From: Umezawaea sp042738955
GTDB lineage: Bacteria; Actinomycetota; Actinomycetes; Mycobacteriales; Pseudonocardiaceae
DNA length: 64,000 nt
NCBI RefSeq assembly: GCF_042738955.1
Contig: NZ_JBHYHC010000025.1
Coordinates: forward strand, 1 to 64,000
Direction: 5' to 3'
Below are positions 24,292 to 32,861 of this stretch, piece after piece. Made by a program: the position numbers and the translations under genes. Numbering within the stretch: position 1 is the first letter of the stretch; every line of letters begins with the position of its first letter. Under the pieces are notes generated by a model. The model was not told the DNA's origin, made no database searches, and saw nothing but the letters and a program-made list of their open reading frames with translations.

Positions 24292-25430
24292 GTCGGCCAC
24301 GGTAGCCACGCCTCGACCCGCCACCCACCCGCCCCGGTAGGCCCGTGTTCCAACGTTCCCCCCGCCAACGCCACCCTCTCCGCCAACCCCAACAACCCGC
24401 GCCCTTCCGCACCGGGAGAAGCCGCCAAAACAGACCTCCCGTTGACCACCGCCACCGTGATCCCAGCCTCACCAGACCCCGACACCGAAACGTCCACTTC
24501 GGACCCAGGCGCATGCCTCCGAGCGTTCGTCAAACTCTCCTGCACGATCCGGTACACCGCCCGACCGGTCGTGTCCGGCACCTCCCCGACCACCGAGGAC
24601 CGCAACGACACCGGCATGTTCGCCCCAGCCGACTCCTCCACCAACAGCGCCAGATCGGCGAACGTCGGCTGCGGCAGCTCCCCGACCGGCGCTCGCAACA
24701 CCCCGATCACCTCGCGCAGGTCCTGCAACGCCTGGTGCGAGTTCTCCCGGATCACCTTCGCCGCGCGAGCGATGTCCGCGGCGGGCGCGTCCGGCCGGTA
24801 CTCCAGCGCCCCGGCGTGCACGCTCAGCAGCGACAACCGGTGCCCCAGCACGTCGTGGATCTCCCGCGCGATGGCTTCCCGCACCTCGTGCTGCACCTGT
24901 TCGGCCCGCAGGTGCGCTTCCGTCTCGGCCCGCGCCGCCCGGTCCCGCAGCGTCACGATGAGCTGCCGCCGGTGGTGGATGAACAGCCCCCACCCGATCG
25001 CCGCTCCTTGCAGGGCGATGCCGAACGCGAGCAGCAGCTGGAACGGGATCTCGGGTTCGGGCCGGATCACGACCGACAGCACCGTCGTCGGCAGGAACAC
25101 CGCGAACACGGTCATCGTGACCCGCGGCGGCCGGTGGATGGCGAGGGTGAACAGCGCGATCAGCATCGCCAGCGCGGACAGCTCGGCGAACGCCGCGAAG
25201 ATGAGCACGAGCGCGGCGAACTGCACCGGCCAGCGCCTCCGCCACCACAGCCCGACGGAGGCGATCACCCAGGTCGTGACGTCCACGGGGAACAGCCACG
25301 CCGGGTCGGGCAGCCACCCGTTGACCAGGCGGTCCCCGCCGATCACGACGCCGAAAAGCACCGACGCCAGGAACAGCGTGATGTCCACGGCCCAGTCCCG
25401 CGGGGTGCGCCGACGCGCCGAACCTTCCAT
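24288..25430 (-). CDS. Sensor histidine kinase (HisKA_3 type)
   Basis: The 380-residue membrane protein has about five membrane helices in the first 160 residues. A dimerisation/phosphoacceptor domain with IAREIHDVLGHRLSLL (His near residue 204) follows, and an HATPase_c domain with the N-box in ESLTNARRHAPG and a GRGLLGLAERV G-box. It phosphorylates itself and then the receiver encoded by the overlapping downstream gene (GTGA). The ATG at 25430 lies 137 bases from the divergent small membrane protein gene, leaving room for both promoters. The signal is unknown, as there is no extracellular sensor domain of note. Confidence 0.9.
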   Translation of the reverse strand: MEGSARRRTPRDWAVDITLFLASVLFGVVIGGDRLVNGWLPDPAWLFPVDVTTWVIASVGLWWRRRWPVQFAALVLIFAAFAELSALAMLIALFTLAIHRPPRVTMTVFAVFLPTTVLSVVIRPEPEIPFQLLLAFGIALQGAAIGWGLFIHHRRQLIVTLRDRAARAETEAHLRAEQVQHEVREAIAREIHDVLGHRLSLLSVHAGALEYRPDAPAADIARAAKVIRENSHQALQDLREVIGVLRAPVGELPQPTFADLALLVEESAGANMPVSLRSSVVGEVPDTTGRAVYRIVQESLTNARRHAPGSEVDVSVSGSGEAGITVAVVNGRSVLAASPGAEGRGLLGLAERVALAGGTLEHGPTGAGGWRVEAWLPWPT

Positions 25431-25567
25431 GGGCCCGAACGTACCGACCGCGTTCGCCGTTCTCGTGCGTTCGATACCTAAGTCGGACTTTTCGGCTACT
25501 TGGGTACGAGCCGACCCAGCCCGACGGACGATCCCGGACCGGGAGACGGCCGGCTAACGTCGGACCC

Positions 25568-25828
25568 ATGCGCAAAGCCCTCGAACTGGTGGGTGTCGTC
25601 CTGCTCGCGCTGGGTGTCAGCGGCACGATCGACCACCTGGCGTTCCAGCCGTTCTTCGGCTTCCTGCTCAACTCCGTGAACCGCTTCGTCATCCCGCGGT
25701 TCGACTTCCTGGTGGGCTACGAGCTGTACGCGAACCTCGCCGTGGCCGCGCTCGGCGGGCTCGTGCTGCTCGCCGCCGCCGGGTTGACACGGGAGGACGA
25801 GAACGGGTCGAATGGCGATGTCGCGTGA
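25568..25828 (+). CDS. Small membrane protein of unknown function
   Basis: The 86-residue product has two hydrophobic segments, at residues 5-22 (LELVGVVLLALGVSGTID) and 55-75, joined by a polar loop, with a charged C-terminal tail (TREDENGSNGD). It is not a family I recognise. The ATG at 25568 follows a purine-rich but weak ribosome site. It is divergent from the histidine kinase and lies 24 bases before the Ddn-like gene. It may be co-transcribed with that gene, and may be a target of the kinase/regulator pair, but this is inference. Confidence 0.65.
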   Translation: MRKALELVGVVLLALGVSGTIDHLAFQPFFGFLLNSVNRFVIPRFDFLVGYELYANLAVAALGGLVLLAAAGLTREDENGSNGDVA

Positions 25829-25852
25829 CGTCGGTGAAGCGAACGCCGACTC

Positions 25853-26302
25853 ATGGAGGCACCGTCTCGGGAGTCCGATCCCTTGAGCTACGCAGACTTC
25901 ACCCGTCAGGTCATCGAAGAGTTCCGCGCCAACGGCGGTCGGGTGGGTGGTCCGTTCGAGGCCGCCGACCTGGTCCTGCTCACCACCACCGGAGCCAGGT
26001 CCGGTAGGCCCCACACCGTTCCGCTCGGCGTCGTCCACGACGGCGAGCGCCTGCTGGTCGTCGGTTCCGCGGGGGGCGCGCCCCGGCATCCGGCCTGGTA
26101 CCACAACGTCCTCGCCCATCCGGGGGTGACGGTCGAGCACGGCGACGAGGTGTTCGCCGCGCACGCCGAACCCGCTGAGGGAGCCGACCGCGACCGCTTG
26201 TTCGCCCTGGTCGTGTCCGTCGCGCCCGGCTACGCCGACTACCAGCGGTCCACGACCAGGACCCTGCCGGTCGTGGTGCTGCGGCGGGTCACCCCGCCGT
26301 GA
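25853..26302 (+). CDS. Deazaflavin (F420)-dependent nitroreductase-family protein
   Basis: The 149-residue protein has the split-barrel pattern of the Ddn/F420H2-dependent quinone reductase family: VLLTTTGARSGRPHTVPLG near residues 41-59, the HPAWYHNVLAHPGVTVE segment, and a C-terminal YQRSTTRTLPVVVL. These enzymes use F420H2 to reduce quinones and other compounds and often protect against oxidative stress. The length is normal for the family. Its 3' end overlaps the facing GGDEF-EAL gene by 14 bases (26289-26302). F420 dependence is inferred from the family and fits an actinomycete host. Confidence 0.85.
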   Translation: MEAPSRESDPLSYADFTRQVIEEFRANGGRVGGPFEAADLVLLTTTGARSGRPHTVPLGVVHDGERLLVVGSAGGAPRHPAWYHNVLAHPGVTVEHGDEVFAAHAEPAEGADRDRLFALVVSVAPGYADYQRSTTRTLPVVVLRRVTPP

Positions 26303-28388
26303 ACGCCCCCTGAGCCACGTCCGCGCCCACGCACCGCCACCACTCGGCCTGCTCGGGGGTGTCGACGCCGTCGACGATCACCGTCGTCCCGGTCCGGCGC
26401 ACGACGGCCAGCACCTCCCGCAGCGCCGCCGTGACCAGGGAGTCCTCACCCGCGTGCCGGGCCTGCCTGCGCACCAGCCGCCGGGCGATCCGGACCGCCC
26501 GCACGGGGAGGTCCTCCAGGTGCGCGAGGTCGGCGGGGCAGGTGCCGAAGTCCAGGATCTCCGTCGCCACGCCCGCGCCCGCCAGCAGTCGCAGGTTCTC
26601 CGCCGCCTCGCCGCCGTCCTGGGCGAGCGCGGCGGCGGGGATCCCGAGCCACAGCCGGTCGGCGGGCAGCCCGGTGTCGTCCAGGACGCCCAGCACCCGG
26701 CCGAGCAGGTCGGGGTCGGACGCCTGGTTCGGCGTGAGCCCGACGTGCGGCGGCGGGGAGTCGGCCAGGTCGGCGCGCCGCCGTTCCGCGTCGCGGCAGG
26801 CGGACCCGAGCAGCCAGCCGCCCAGCGGCAGGATCAGCCCGGTCTCCTCGGCCAGTTCCGCGCACCGCTCGTGCGGCAGCAGGCCGCGGTACGGGTGCTC
26901 CCACGACAGCACCGCGTCCAGGCCGACGACCTCGCCGTCCGCGAGCCGCACCAGCGGCCGGTGCTCCACGCTGAGCTGGCCGTTCTCCCACGCGCCCGGC
27001 AGCGACACGGCGAGGCCGAACACCTCGCGGTCGCGGTCGTCCTGGAACGGGTCGAACAGCGCCCACTGCGCGCGGCCGTTGCGCTTCGCCCTGGCCAGCG
27101 TCATCTCCGCGGCCTCCAGCAGCGACGCCGCGTCCATCCCGGCGGGCGGCCGGTCCACGACGCCGATGCTCGCGGGCGACGCGACGGCGTGCCCGCCGAC
27201 GTAGACCGGCTCGGACAGCTCCTCGTTGATCCGCCGCACGGTCGTCGCCGCGTCCGGCGTGGTGGGGGAGTTCTCGACCAGCACGGCGAACTCGTCCGCG
27301 CCGAACCGCGCGACCATCGCGTCCTCGCCCTCGAACAGCCCCTCCAGCCTGTGCGCGACGCTGTCCAGCAGCAGATCACCCACCCGGCGGCCCAGGCCGT
27401 GCGTGATCAGCGAGAACGCGTCCAGGTCCAGGTGGTACAGGGTGATGCCGGTCGACGGGGACGCGTGCCGCACCACCCGTTCCAGGCTGGTGGTGAAGTA
27501 CTGCCGGTTCGGCAGCCGGGTCAGCATGTCGTGCAGCGCCTGGTGGTTGAGCTGGCCGTGCAGCAGGTTCAGCTCGGTGCGGTCCTCCACCACGACGACG
27601 AACCGGCCGGTCGGCCCCGCGCCGCCCGGCGCGGTCACCGTCACCGTGGCCCACGCGCTGTCGCCGTCCTTGCGCAGCAACCGCAACTCGCACTGCACGC
27701 GGTGCGCCGCCCCGGTCACGAGCGTGGCGTAGGCGTCCCGGAGCTGCCGCTCCTCCGCGGGGCGGACGAGGTCGAACAGCGACAGGCCGTCCATCTCGTC
27801 CCGCGTGTGGCCGAGGATCTCGCCCAGCACGTCGTTGGCGCGCAAGAAGGTTCCGTCCCGGTCGGTCAGCACGATCCCGTTGACCGAGTTCTCGACCACG
27901 TCCTCGAACTCGGCCTCGACCGCCCGCGCCTGCCGCCGCGACTCGTGCAGGGCCTTGAGCAGCGCCTGGCTCATGCTCTCCTGCTGCTCCATGGTCGAGA
28001 TCCGCAGCGCCTCGGTGTACCCGGCGGCCAACGAGCCGAGGACCAGCACGATCCGCTCGGCGCGCTTGGCCGCACCGGGTAACTCCAGCAGCCCCCTGCC
28101 GAGGACCTCCATGGTCACCTGGAGGCTCTGCGCGCCGGTGCAGCCCCAGGCCACGAGGTCGCGGCCCGTCGACCGCACGCGGTCCTCCGCGAGCCGCTCG
28201 GCGAGCACCGCGTCGACCAGCCGGTCCACGACGTGCTCCAGCCGGAGCCGGAACGCGGCGTTCTCCAGGGGGATGAAAGCGGTCCCGTCCAGCGAATTCG
28301 CCCACGCGCGGGCCAGTTTCACCCGGTGGCCCGAACGGGTGCGGGACGAGGACACGGGCAATGACGTCGACGGTATCGGCGCCGTCAT
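26289..28388 (-). CDS. PAS-GGDEF-EAL protein with degenerate catalytic motifs
   Basis: The 699-residue protein has an N-terminal sensor region, a PAS domain (VVENSVNGIVLTDRDGTF), a GGDEF domain and an EAL domain. The diguanylate cyclase motif reads GADEF instead of GGDEF. The phosphodiesterase motif EALLRW is replaced by DAVLSW, EGVE by DGVD, and the DDFGTG loop by LDFGTCP. These changes remove several metal ligands, so the EAL half probably does not cut cyclic di-GMP and the GGDEF half may act only as a binding or dimer module. The ATG at 28388 is chosen because the sequence upstream lacks conserved features. It ends 14 bases inside the convergent Ddn-like gene. It may be a c-di-GMP-binding signalling protein. 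Confidence 0.82.
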   Translation of the reverse strand: MTAPIPSTSLPVSSSRTRSGHRVKLARAWANSLDGTAFIPLENAAFRLRLEHVVDRLVDAVLAERLAEDRVRSTGRDLVAWGCTGAQSLQVTMEVLGRGLLELPGAAKRAERIVLVLGSLAAGYTEALRISTMEQQESMSQALLKALHESRRQARAVEAEFEDVVENSVNGIVLTDRDGTFLRANDVLGEILGHTRDEMDGLSLFDLVRPAEERQLRDAYATLVTGAAHRVQCELRLLRKDGDSAWATVTVTAPGGAGPTGRFVVVVEDRTELNLLHGQLNHQALHDMLTRLPNRQYFTTSLERVVRHASPSTGITLYHLDLDAFSLITHGLGRRVGDLLLDSVAHRLEGLFEGEDAMVARFGADEFAVLVENSPTTPDAATTVRRINEELSEPVYVGGHAVASPASIGVVDRPPAGMDAASLLEAAEMTLARAKRNGRAQWALFDPFQDDRDREVFGLAVSLPGAWENGQLSVEHRPLVRLADGEVVGLDAVLSWEHPYRGLLPHERCAELAEETGLILPLGGWLLGSACRDAERRRADLADSPPPHVGLTPNQASDPDLLGRVLGVLDDTGLPADRLWLGIPAAALAQDGGEAAENLRLLAGAGVATEILDFGTCPADLAHLEDLPVRAVRIARRLVRRQARHAGEDSLVTAALREVLAVVRRTGTTVIVDGVDTPEQAEWWRCVGADVAQGAFTAG

Positions 28389-28993
28389 GCGGGCGCACCG
28401 GAGGAGTCGACGTCGCGGTACATAGGCAGCGAAAGAAAAAGTGTTCCCACAGTGCACCTCGGTGTTCATACCCGTGCCCAGCAAAAAGGTACCTGTGCGC
28501 ATGGCACCTGGCCAATGGTGAAGTGATCGACGTTATTCGGATCAGCTCGGGGAAGTGGTCCACCCCCACGTCCCGGCGGTCCGGGACTCCAGAGGTCGCG
28601 TCTCATTTGGCGTTCGGACGCCGGTCACGTTGTCGCTGGTCAGCGCAATAGTACGGAGATCGCGGCAGGTCAGCCGGGTGGCGTCGGGCACGCCGACGTG
28701 ATCGGTCCGCGATCGTGCGGAATGCGGTGTCCTTCCCACCGGAAGGCCCCTCTTCCCGTGCACGTTTCGCGAAATCGACACCCACAACGGTGTTTTCGGA
28801 CAACGCCCCGCGTGAACGTTCACGTCCGCCACCTGCGGCTCGACCGAAAATGCGGCGAGCGGCAGCGCGGAAACAGTCAGGAAGGACATGGCGATCGCAC
28901 CTTGCGGCTGGCTCCCGAGATTTCCGATGACGGCGAAGCGTGCATGCTACAACCGGACCAACGAGTTATCCGAGCGGGTGCATCGGACCTCGA
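28389..28993. other. Intergenic stretch without a convincing gene
   Basis: About 600 bases contain only short frames on both strands, none with a recognisable domain or consistent codon pattern. A minus-strand frame at 28603-28803 begins with VVGVDFAK, which only superficially recalls an IS110-type transposase start. Base composition is lower in GC than nearby genes. Promoters for the minus-strand gene at 28388 should lie at the left end. Confidence 0.5.
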
Positions 28994-29277
28994 TCAGTCA
29001 CCGAACACCACCGCCGACCGGTGCGGCCAGGACTCCAGGTCACCGGTAACGGAGGGGTACTCGTCGAGGAAGTTCGGCCAGTCGACCGGCCACGCCGGCA
29101 CCGACTCCGCGGTGAACTCCTCGGCCCCCCACTCGGGGTTGGCGCGCAGCAGCGCACGGGTTGGGTCGAGGGGGACCGGCACGTGCTCGGCCAGCAGCAC
29201 GGCGTCCGGTCGACGACCAGGCTCCCGTTCCGGCCGAACGCGGTGTCGACGGTCGGCGCGAGCGGTTTCCCGGCCAC
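28994..29277 (-). pseudogene. Frameshifted remnant of an unidentified protein
   Basis: A minus-strand frame starting at GTG 29277 (AGKPLAPTVDTAFGRNGSLV) has actinomycete-type codons. At about 29206-29215 the coherent reading jumps to another frame, DAVLLAEHVPVPLDP, which ends at 28994. One missing base would join them into a protein of about 95 residues with aromatic and acidic segments (PVDWPNFLDEYPS). This is either a decayed gene or a sequencing error. The family is not recognised. The downstream gene on the same strand is unrelated. Confidence 0.4.
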
Positions 29278-29338
29278 CCGAGGAACTACCGGGGGCGACT
29301 GCTCGGGTTTCGGCGCGCGGTGGGCCGTTCGGTCTACG

Positions 29339-29809
29339 TCAGAGCGCCTGCCCCGTCTCCAGCAGCGACTTCAGGCTCGACAGGATCAGCGGCCAGCCCT
29401 CGGAGATGCCCGCGTGCACGGTGCTCTCGGGCTCGAACCCGTCGTGCGTCACGGTCAGCTTGACGATCTTCTCGTGCGGCGCCACGTCGAACGCGACCTT
29501 CGACCGCGGTTCCTCCGCCATCGCCGCGACCACCTCGGGGTTCATCCCGTGCACCTCGCCGAACTCCGGCGTGAACGTGTGCCACGTGTACGCCAACCGG
29601 TACGGCGGCTCGGCTTCCAGCACCACCTGCGCCGGGTCCACGGTCTTGAGCCCGCCCTCGGTCCAGCTCATCGACGCCCCCGGCGTCCACTCGGACTCGA
29701 ACGTCGCACCCCAGTACCGGCTGGTGAACGCCGGGTCCGTCAACGCCTCCCACAACTCCTCGGCGGTGGTGTTGATGTAGGTCGTGTAGACGAACTCCGT
29801 GTTGTCCAT
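29339..29809 (-). CDS. SRPBCC/AHSA1-family protein
   Basis: The 156-residue protein has the helix-grip layout of the AHSA1 (activator of Hsp90 homologue) C-terminal domain family: INTTAEELWEALTDPAFTSRYW near the N terminus, a central WTPG and WTEGG region, ending with an amphipathic helix (GWPLILSSLKSLLETG). Such proteins bind hydrophobic ligands or are stress-related; no catalytic activity is implied. GGGAG nine bases before the ATG at 29809 supports that start over an upstream TTG at 29815. It lies 70 bases after the aldo/keto reductase on the same strand and may share its TetR-controlled transcript. Confidence 0.85.
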   Translation of the reverse strand: MDNTEFVYTTYINTTAEELWEALTDPAFTSRYWGATFESEWTPGASMSWTEGGLKTVDPAQVVLEAEPPYRLAYTWHTFTPEFGEVHGMNPEVVAAMAEEPRSKVAFDVAPHEKIVKLTVTHDGFEPESTVHAGISEGWPLILSSLKSLLETGQAL

Positions 29810-29879
29810 CGACAAGCGCTCCCTGCTCCGGTGAGACCGACCCCACCATCGTCGCGGTCACGCGCCCACCTCGCCATGT

Positions 29880-30923
29880 TCACGCCACGGTGATGACCGG
29901 GGTGCGGAAGCCGGGGCCGCCGAGGTGGCGGTCGCGGTTCGCGGCGATCTGCTCGTGCGGCTGGCCGAGGTCGGGGCGGCTCACCTCGTCGAGCAGCGCG
30001 TAGTGCTCGTCGGGCAGGTCGAGGTCCAGGGCGGCCAGGTAGCCGTCCAGCTGGTCGACGGTGCGCGGGCCGATGATCGTGACCGCGGGGGTGTTCCACC
30101 GCTCGTTGTGCTTGCGCAGCCAGGCGACGGCGACCTGGGCCGGGGGCACGCCGAGGGTGTCGGCCACCTTCAGGAGGGTGTCGATCACGGCGGTCTTGCG
30201 GGCGGTGTCCTCGGTGTGGATCACGTTGCCGAACGTGGTGAGCCTGCCCGCGTCGCTCTCGCGGTACTTGCCGGACAGCAGCCCGCCCGCGAGCGGTGAC
30301 CACTGCGCGCCGCCGAGGCCCAGCGCGTCGGCCATCGGCACGACCTCGCGGTCGGCCGTGCGCTCGACCAGGCTGTACTCGTACTGGACGGCGGCGATGG
30401 GGGACAGGCCGCGCAGGTCGGCGAGCGTGGCGGCGCGGGCGGTGCGCCACGCCGGGAAGTTCGACAGGCCGCCGTAGAGGACCTTGCCCGCGCGGACCAG
30501 GTCGTCGAGGGTGCGGACGATCTCGTCGACCGGCGTGACGGTGTCCGGGAAGTGCGTCCACAGCAGGTCGAGGTGGTCCGTGCGGAGTCGGCGCAGGCTG
30601 GCCTCGACGGCGGTCGTCATGCTGCGGCGGCTGTTGCCGGTGCCGAGGATGGACGGCTCGGTGCCGATGGTGAACTTCGTGGCCACCGTGAACCGGGACC
30701 GGGAGTCCTCGAGCAGTTCGCCCAGGACCTCCTCGGACTGGCCGAACTGGTAGCTGTCGGCGGTGTCGATGAACGTCCCGCCCGCCTCGGCGTAGCGGTC
30801 CAGGATCCGCCGCGACTCGTCGAGGTCCGCCCCCGTGCCCCAGCGGGTGCCGAACATGCCCGCGCCGAGCGCGTACTCGGGGACGCGCAGTCCGTTGTTG
30901 CGACCGAAGGTCATGTGCCGCAC
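29880..30923 (-). CDS. Aldo/keto reductase controlled by the divergent TetR gene
   Basis: The 347-residue protein has the (alpha/beta)8 reductase tetrad: D53 and Y58 (IDTADSYQ), K83 (ATKFTIG) and H124 (LWTHFP). GTG 30923 is chosen because GAGAGG lies eight bases upstream and the start VRHMTFGRNNGLR matches the usual beginning of family members; GTG 30932 overlaps the ribosome site. Two palindromic operators stand upstream, between it and the divergent TetR gene, so it is very likely repressed by TetR and induced by a compound it helps to convert. The natural substrate is unknown. Confidence 0.9.
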   Translation of the reverse strand: MRHMTFGRNNGLRVPEYALGAGMFGTRWGTGADLDESRRILDRYAEAGGTFIDTADSYQFGQSEEVLGELLEDSRSRFTVATKFTIGTEPSILGTGNSRRSMTTAVEASLRRLRTDHLDLLWTHFPDTVTPVDEIVRTLDDLVRAGKVLYGGLSNFPAWRTARAATLADLRGLSPIAAVQYEYSLVERTADREVVPMADALGLGGAQWSPLAGGLLSGKYRESDAGRLTTFGNVIHTEDTARKTAVIDTLLKVADTLGVPPAQVAVAWLRKHNERWNTPAVTIIGPRTVDQLDGYLAALDLDLPDEHYALLDEVSRPDLGQPHEQIAANRDRHLGGPGFRTPVITVA

Positions 30924-30938
30924 GGGGCTCACCTCTCA

Positions 30939-30958
30939 AGTAGAACGATCGTTGTACT
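30939..30958. promoter_or_regulatory. TetR operator 1 (near the aldo/keto reductase)
   Basis: A 20-base near-perfect palindrome, AGTAGAACGATCGTTGTACT, differs from its reverse complement only at the symmetric fifth position. It lies just upstream of the aldo/keto reductase start and shares the core AACGATCGTT with operator 2. It is a strong candidate for binding by the adjacent TetR protein. Confidence 0.65.
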
Positions 30959-30987
30959 TCATCGACGGTAGCTCACGTCGACGGCGA

Positions 30988-31007
30988 AGTACAACGATCG
31001 GTATACT
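30988..31007. promoter_or_regulatory. TetR operator 2 overlapping the tetR -10 region
   Basis: AGTACAACGATCGGTATACT has the same core as operator 1 and is a weaker palindrome. Its last six bases, TATACT (31002-31007), look like the -10 element of a leaderless promoter seven bases before the TetR GTG at 31014. Binding here would make the regulator repress itself. Confidence 0.6.
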
Positions 31008-31013
31008 CGAAGA

Positions 31014-31583
31014 GTGGCCCGCATCCCCGAAGCCCAACCGCGCGGCGGCCGCGGCGCCCGCGACCGCATCCTCTGGGCGGCGGCGACGCTGTTCTACGAG
31101 GAGGGCGTCCACGCGACCGGTGTGGAGCGCCTGACCGACTTCGCGCACGTCTCGAAGCGCACCTTCTACCAGCACTTCCCGAGCAAGAACGCGCTGGTGG
31201 CGGAGTACCTGGCGGGTCAGACCTCATCCGCGGAGCAGGGCGTCGACCGCGCCGACCTCACCCCTCGCGAACGCTTGCTGGCGATCTTCGTGGAGCCCGC
31301 GGCCGGGCTGGTCCGCGGCTGCGCGTTCCACAACGCGGCCGTCGAGTCGGCCGGGAACCTGCCGGGGGTGGGCGAGGCCGTGGCCGAGCACAAGCGGGCG
31401 TTCACCCGGCGGCTGGTCGAGACCGCCGCCGAGGCCGGCGCCGCCGACCCCGAGGAGCTGGGCAGGCGTCTGGCCGTCCTGTTCGAGGGGGCGACGGCGC
31501 TGGCCACCTCGCTCGACGACGGGGCCCCCGTGCGGGACGCCCGCGAGATCGCCGAACTGCTGGTCGACGCCGCCCTCCGGTGA
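31014..31583 (+). CDS. TetR-family transcriptional repressor
   Basis: The 189-residue protein has an N-terminal helix-turn-helix: residues 12-60 contain ARDRILWAAATLFYEEGV and VSKRTFYQHFPSKNALV, the TetR signature. A helical ligand-binding C-terminal domain follows with a conserved GCAFHNAAVE segment, typical of a subgroup that regulates oxidoreductases. The GTG at 31014 follows TATACT by only six bases, so the message is probably leaderless. It is divergent from the aldo/keto reductase, with two operators between them. The gene ends one base before the facing gene at 31585. The inducer is unknown. Confidence 0.9.
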   Translation: MARIPEAQPRGGRGARDRILWAAATLFYEEGVHATGVERLTDFAHVSKRTFYQHFPSKNALVAEYLAGQTSSAEQGVDRADLTPRERLLAIFVEPAAGLVRGCAFHNAAVESAGNLPGVGEAVAEHKRAFTRRLVETAAEAGAADPEELGRRLAVLFEGATALATSLDDGAPVRDAREIAELLVDAALR

Positions 31584-31584
31584 G

Positions 31585-32586
31585 TCAGCTCCCGGTCTGG
31601 CCCAGGTGGGCGGTCCACGACGAGTGCCCGCCCACCGGTTCGTCCGCGCAGTCGGCGTGCGCGCACCGGGTTCCGCGGGGTTCCAATACCGTCGGCGGTC
31701 TGGGGGCCGCCGTTTCCCGAGGCGTCCAGCGGATTCCGTAATCACGGCCGGGAATGGTGTCGCGGAACGACATCTCGACTTCTCCGACCGAGTTCACGGC
31801 CAGCGGTTCACCCTGCTCGCCGAGGGTGGAAACCCCGGTCGGCAAACGGTCCGGGTGGAATCGCACGACGAGGTCGAACCGGTCGCACCGGCGGGACGTG
31901 CGGAACTGGTGCACCGGGCGCACCTGGTGAATTCGGGGAATCCGCACGTCGAGTGAGAATTCCTGCGTTTCCCCGGCCATCAGCGGTCGGGGGAGGCGGA
32001 GTCCGCCGTCGGTGAGCAGAACGCCGTGCACGACGCGGATGTCGTGGTCGCCGGAGAACTCGCCCCGCGCGGTGACGGGCCACGGGATCTCGTCGACGCC
32101 GTCGCGCTCGGCCGCGATCGTCCACCGCTCGGTGCACGCGGGCGCGGCCCCGTCCAGCCTGAGCAGCACGTGGAGCTGCTGGATGTGCCACCCGTCCGGG
32201 GCGGCGTCGCGGGCCGCGTGCCTGGACGCGGCCTCGACCAGCCTGGTCAGGCCGTCGTCGATGCGGCGGCGGATGGTGCGCGAGTCGCGGTCGGCCAGGT
32301 CGGCGAGCCACTGGATCCGGTGCGCGAGGAACGCGTGCTGCGCGTCCTCGTGCAGGGCGAGCGGCGTCGTGACGGCGAGCCGGAGGTCTTCGGGAAAGGA
32401 CCGGACCATCGAGTCGACCCAGGTGCGGAGTTTTTCCCTCACCACCTCCGCGCCGTCGAATTCGCCGATTCCGCACACCGCGCGCAATGCCGGGCCGACC
32501 AGTCGGTCGATCCCCGGCGCTTGCACTCCGCGGCCACGGCGCAGTGCTTTGAGTTCGCCCATGAGCGTGCTTGATGAGGTGGCCAT
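31585..32586 (-). CDS. Protein of unknown function, paralogue of the C-terminal two thirds of the 55411-57219 product
   Basis: The 333-residue protein is not a family I recognise. It starts with MGELKALRRGRGVQAPGI (from about residue 9) and continues with LAVTTPLALHEDAQHAFLAHRIQW and a region of beta strands with AGETQEFSLDV. All of these recur, in order, in the larger HTH protein at 55411-57219. Here the N-terminal helix-turn-helix domain of that protein is absent. The shared part looks like a helical domain of about 120 residues followed by a beta-rich domain. No catalytic residues stand out. It faces the TetR gene with a one-base gap. ATG 32586 is used; ATG 32562 is also possible. Confidence 0.72.
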   Translation of the reverse strand: MATSSSTLMGELKALRRGRGVQAPGIDRLVGPALRAVCGIGEFDGAEVVREKLRTWVDSMVRSFPEDLRLAVTTPLALHEDAQHAFLAHRIQWLADLADRDSRTIRRRIDDGLTRLVEAASRHAARDAAPDGWHIQQLHVLLRLDGAAPACTERWTIAAERDGVDEIPWPVTARGEFSGDHDIRVVHGVLLTDGGLRLPRPLMAGETQEFSLDVRIPRIHQVRPVHQFRTSRRCDRFDLVVRFHPDRLPTGVSTLGEQGEPLAVNSVGEVEMSFRDTIPGRDYGIRWTPRETAAPRPPTVLEPRGTRCAHADCADEPVGGHSSWTAHLGQTGS

Positions 32587-32861
32587 CGGCCCTCCGTGCG
32601 GGGACTGCGCGGTCGGCTAATCCGATACCGCGCCGTGTCGATGTGGCTGGCAGGCTTTCGTCCTTGAAATCCCGCCGGTGTTCTGAGCGCTATGTCGCCG
32701 GTCGTGTCGCTCGCGTTACCGATGCGAATTCATCCACGCGAAGTCACCCGATCGAGTCTGTTTACCCGGATTGACGCGGTTTTCCACTTCGGCGGGAATC
32801 CACGAATTACCGCCGGTAAATGGCGCGCGCGACGACCGGGCCCCCGGCGAGACTGACCGCC

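Noticed and set aside
28603..28803. Minus-strand frame beginning VVGVDFAK, recalling an IS110 transposase
   Set aside because: Only the first few residues are similar; no further transposase motif, repeat or target duplication is found.
28542..28889. 115-residue minus-strand frame with a hydrophobic start
   Set aside because: The rest lacks any fold pattern and overlaps another frame; no ribosome site.
31585..32586. Assignment of the shared paralogue domain to a nuclease or protease
   Set aside because: No conserved metal or triad residues stand out in both copies.
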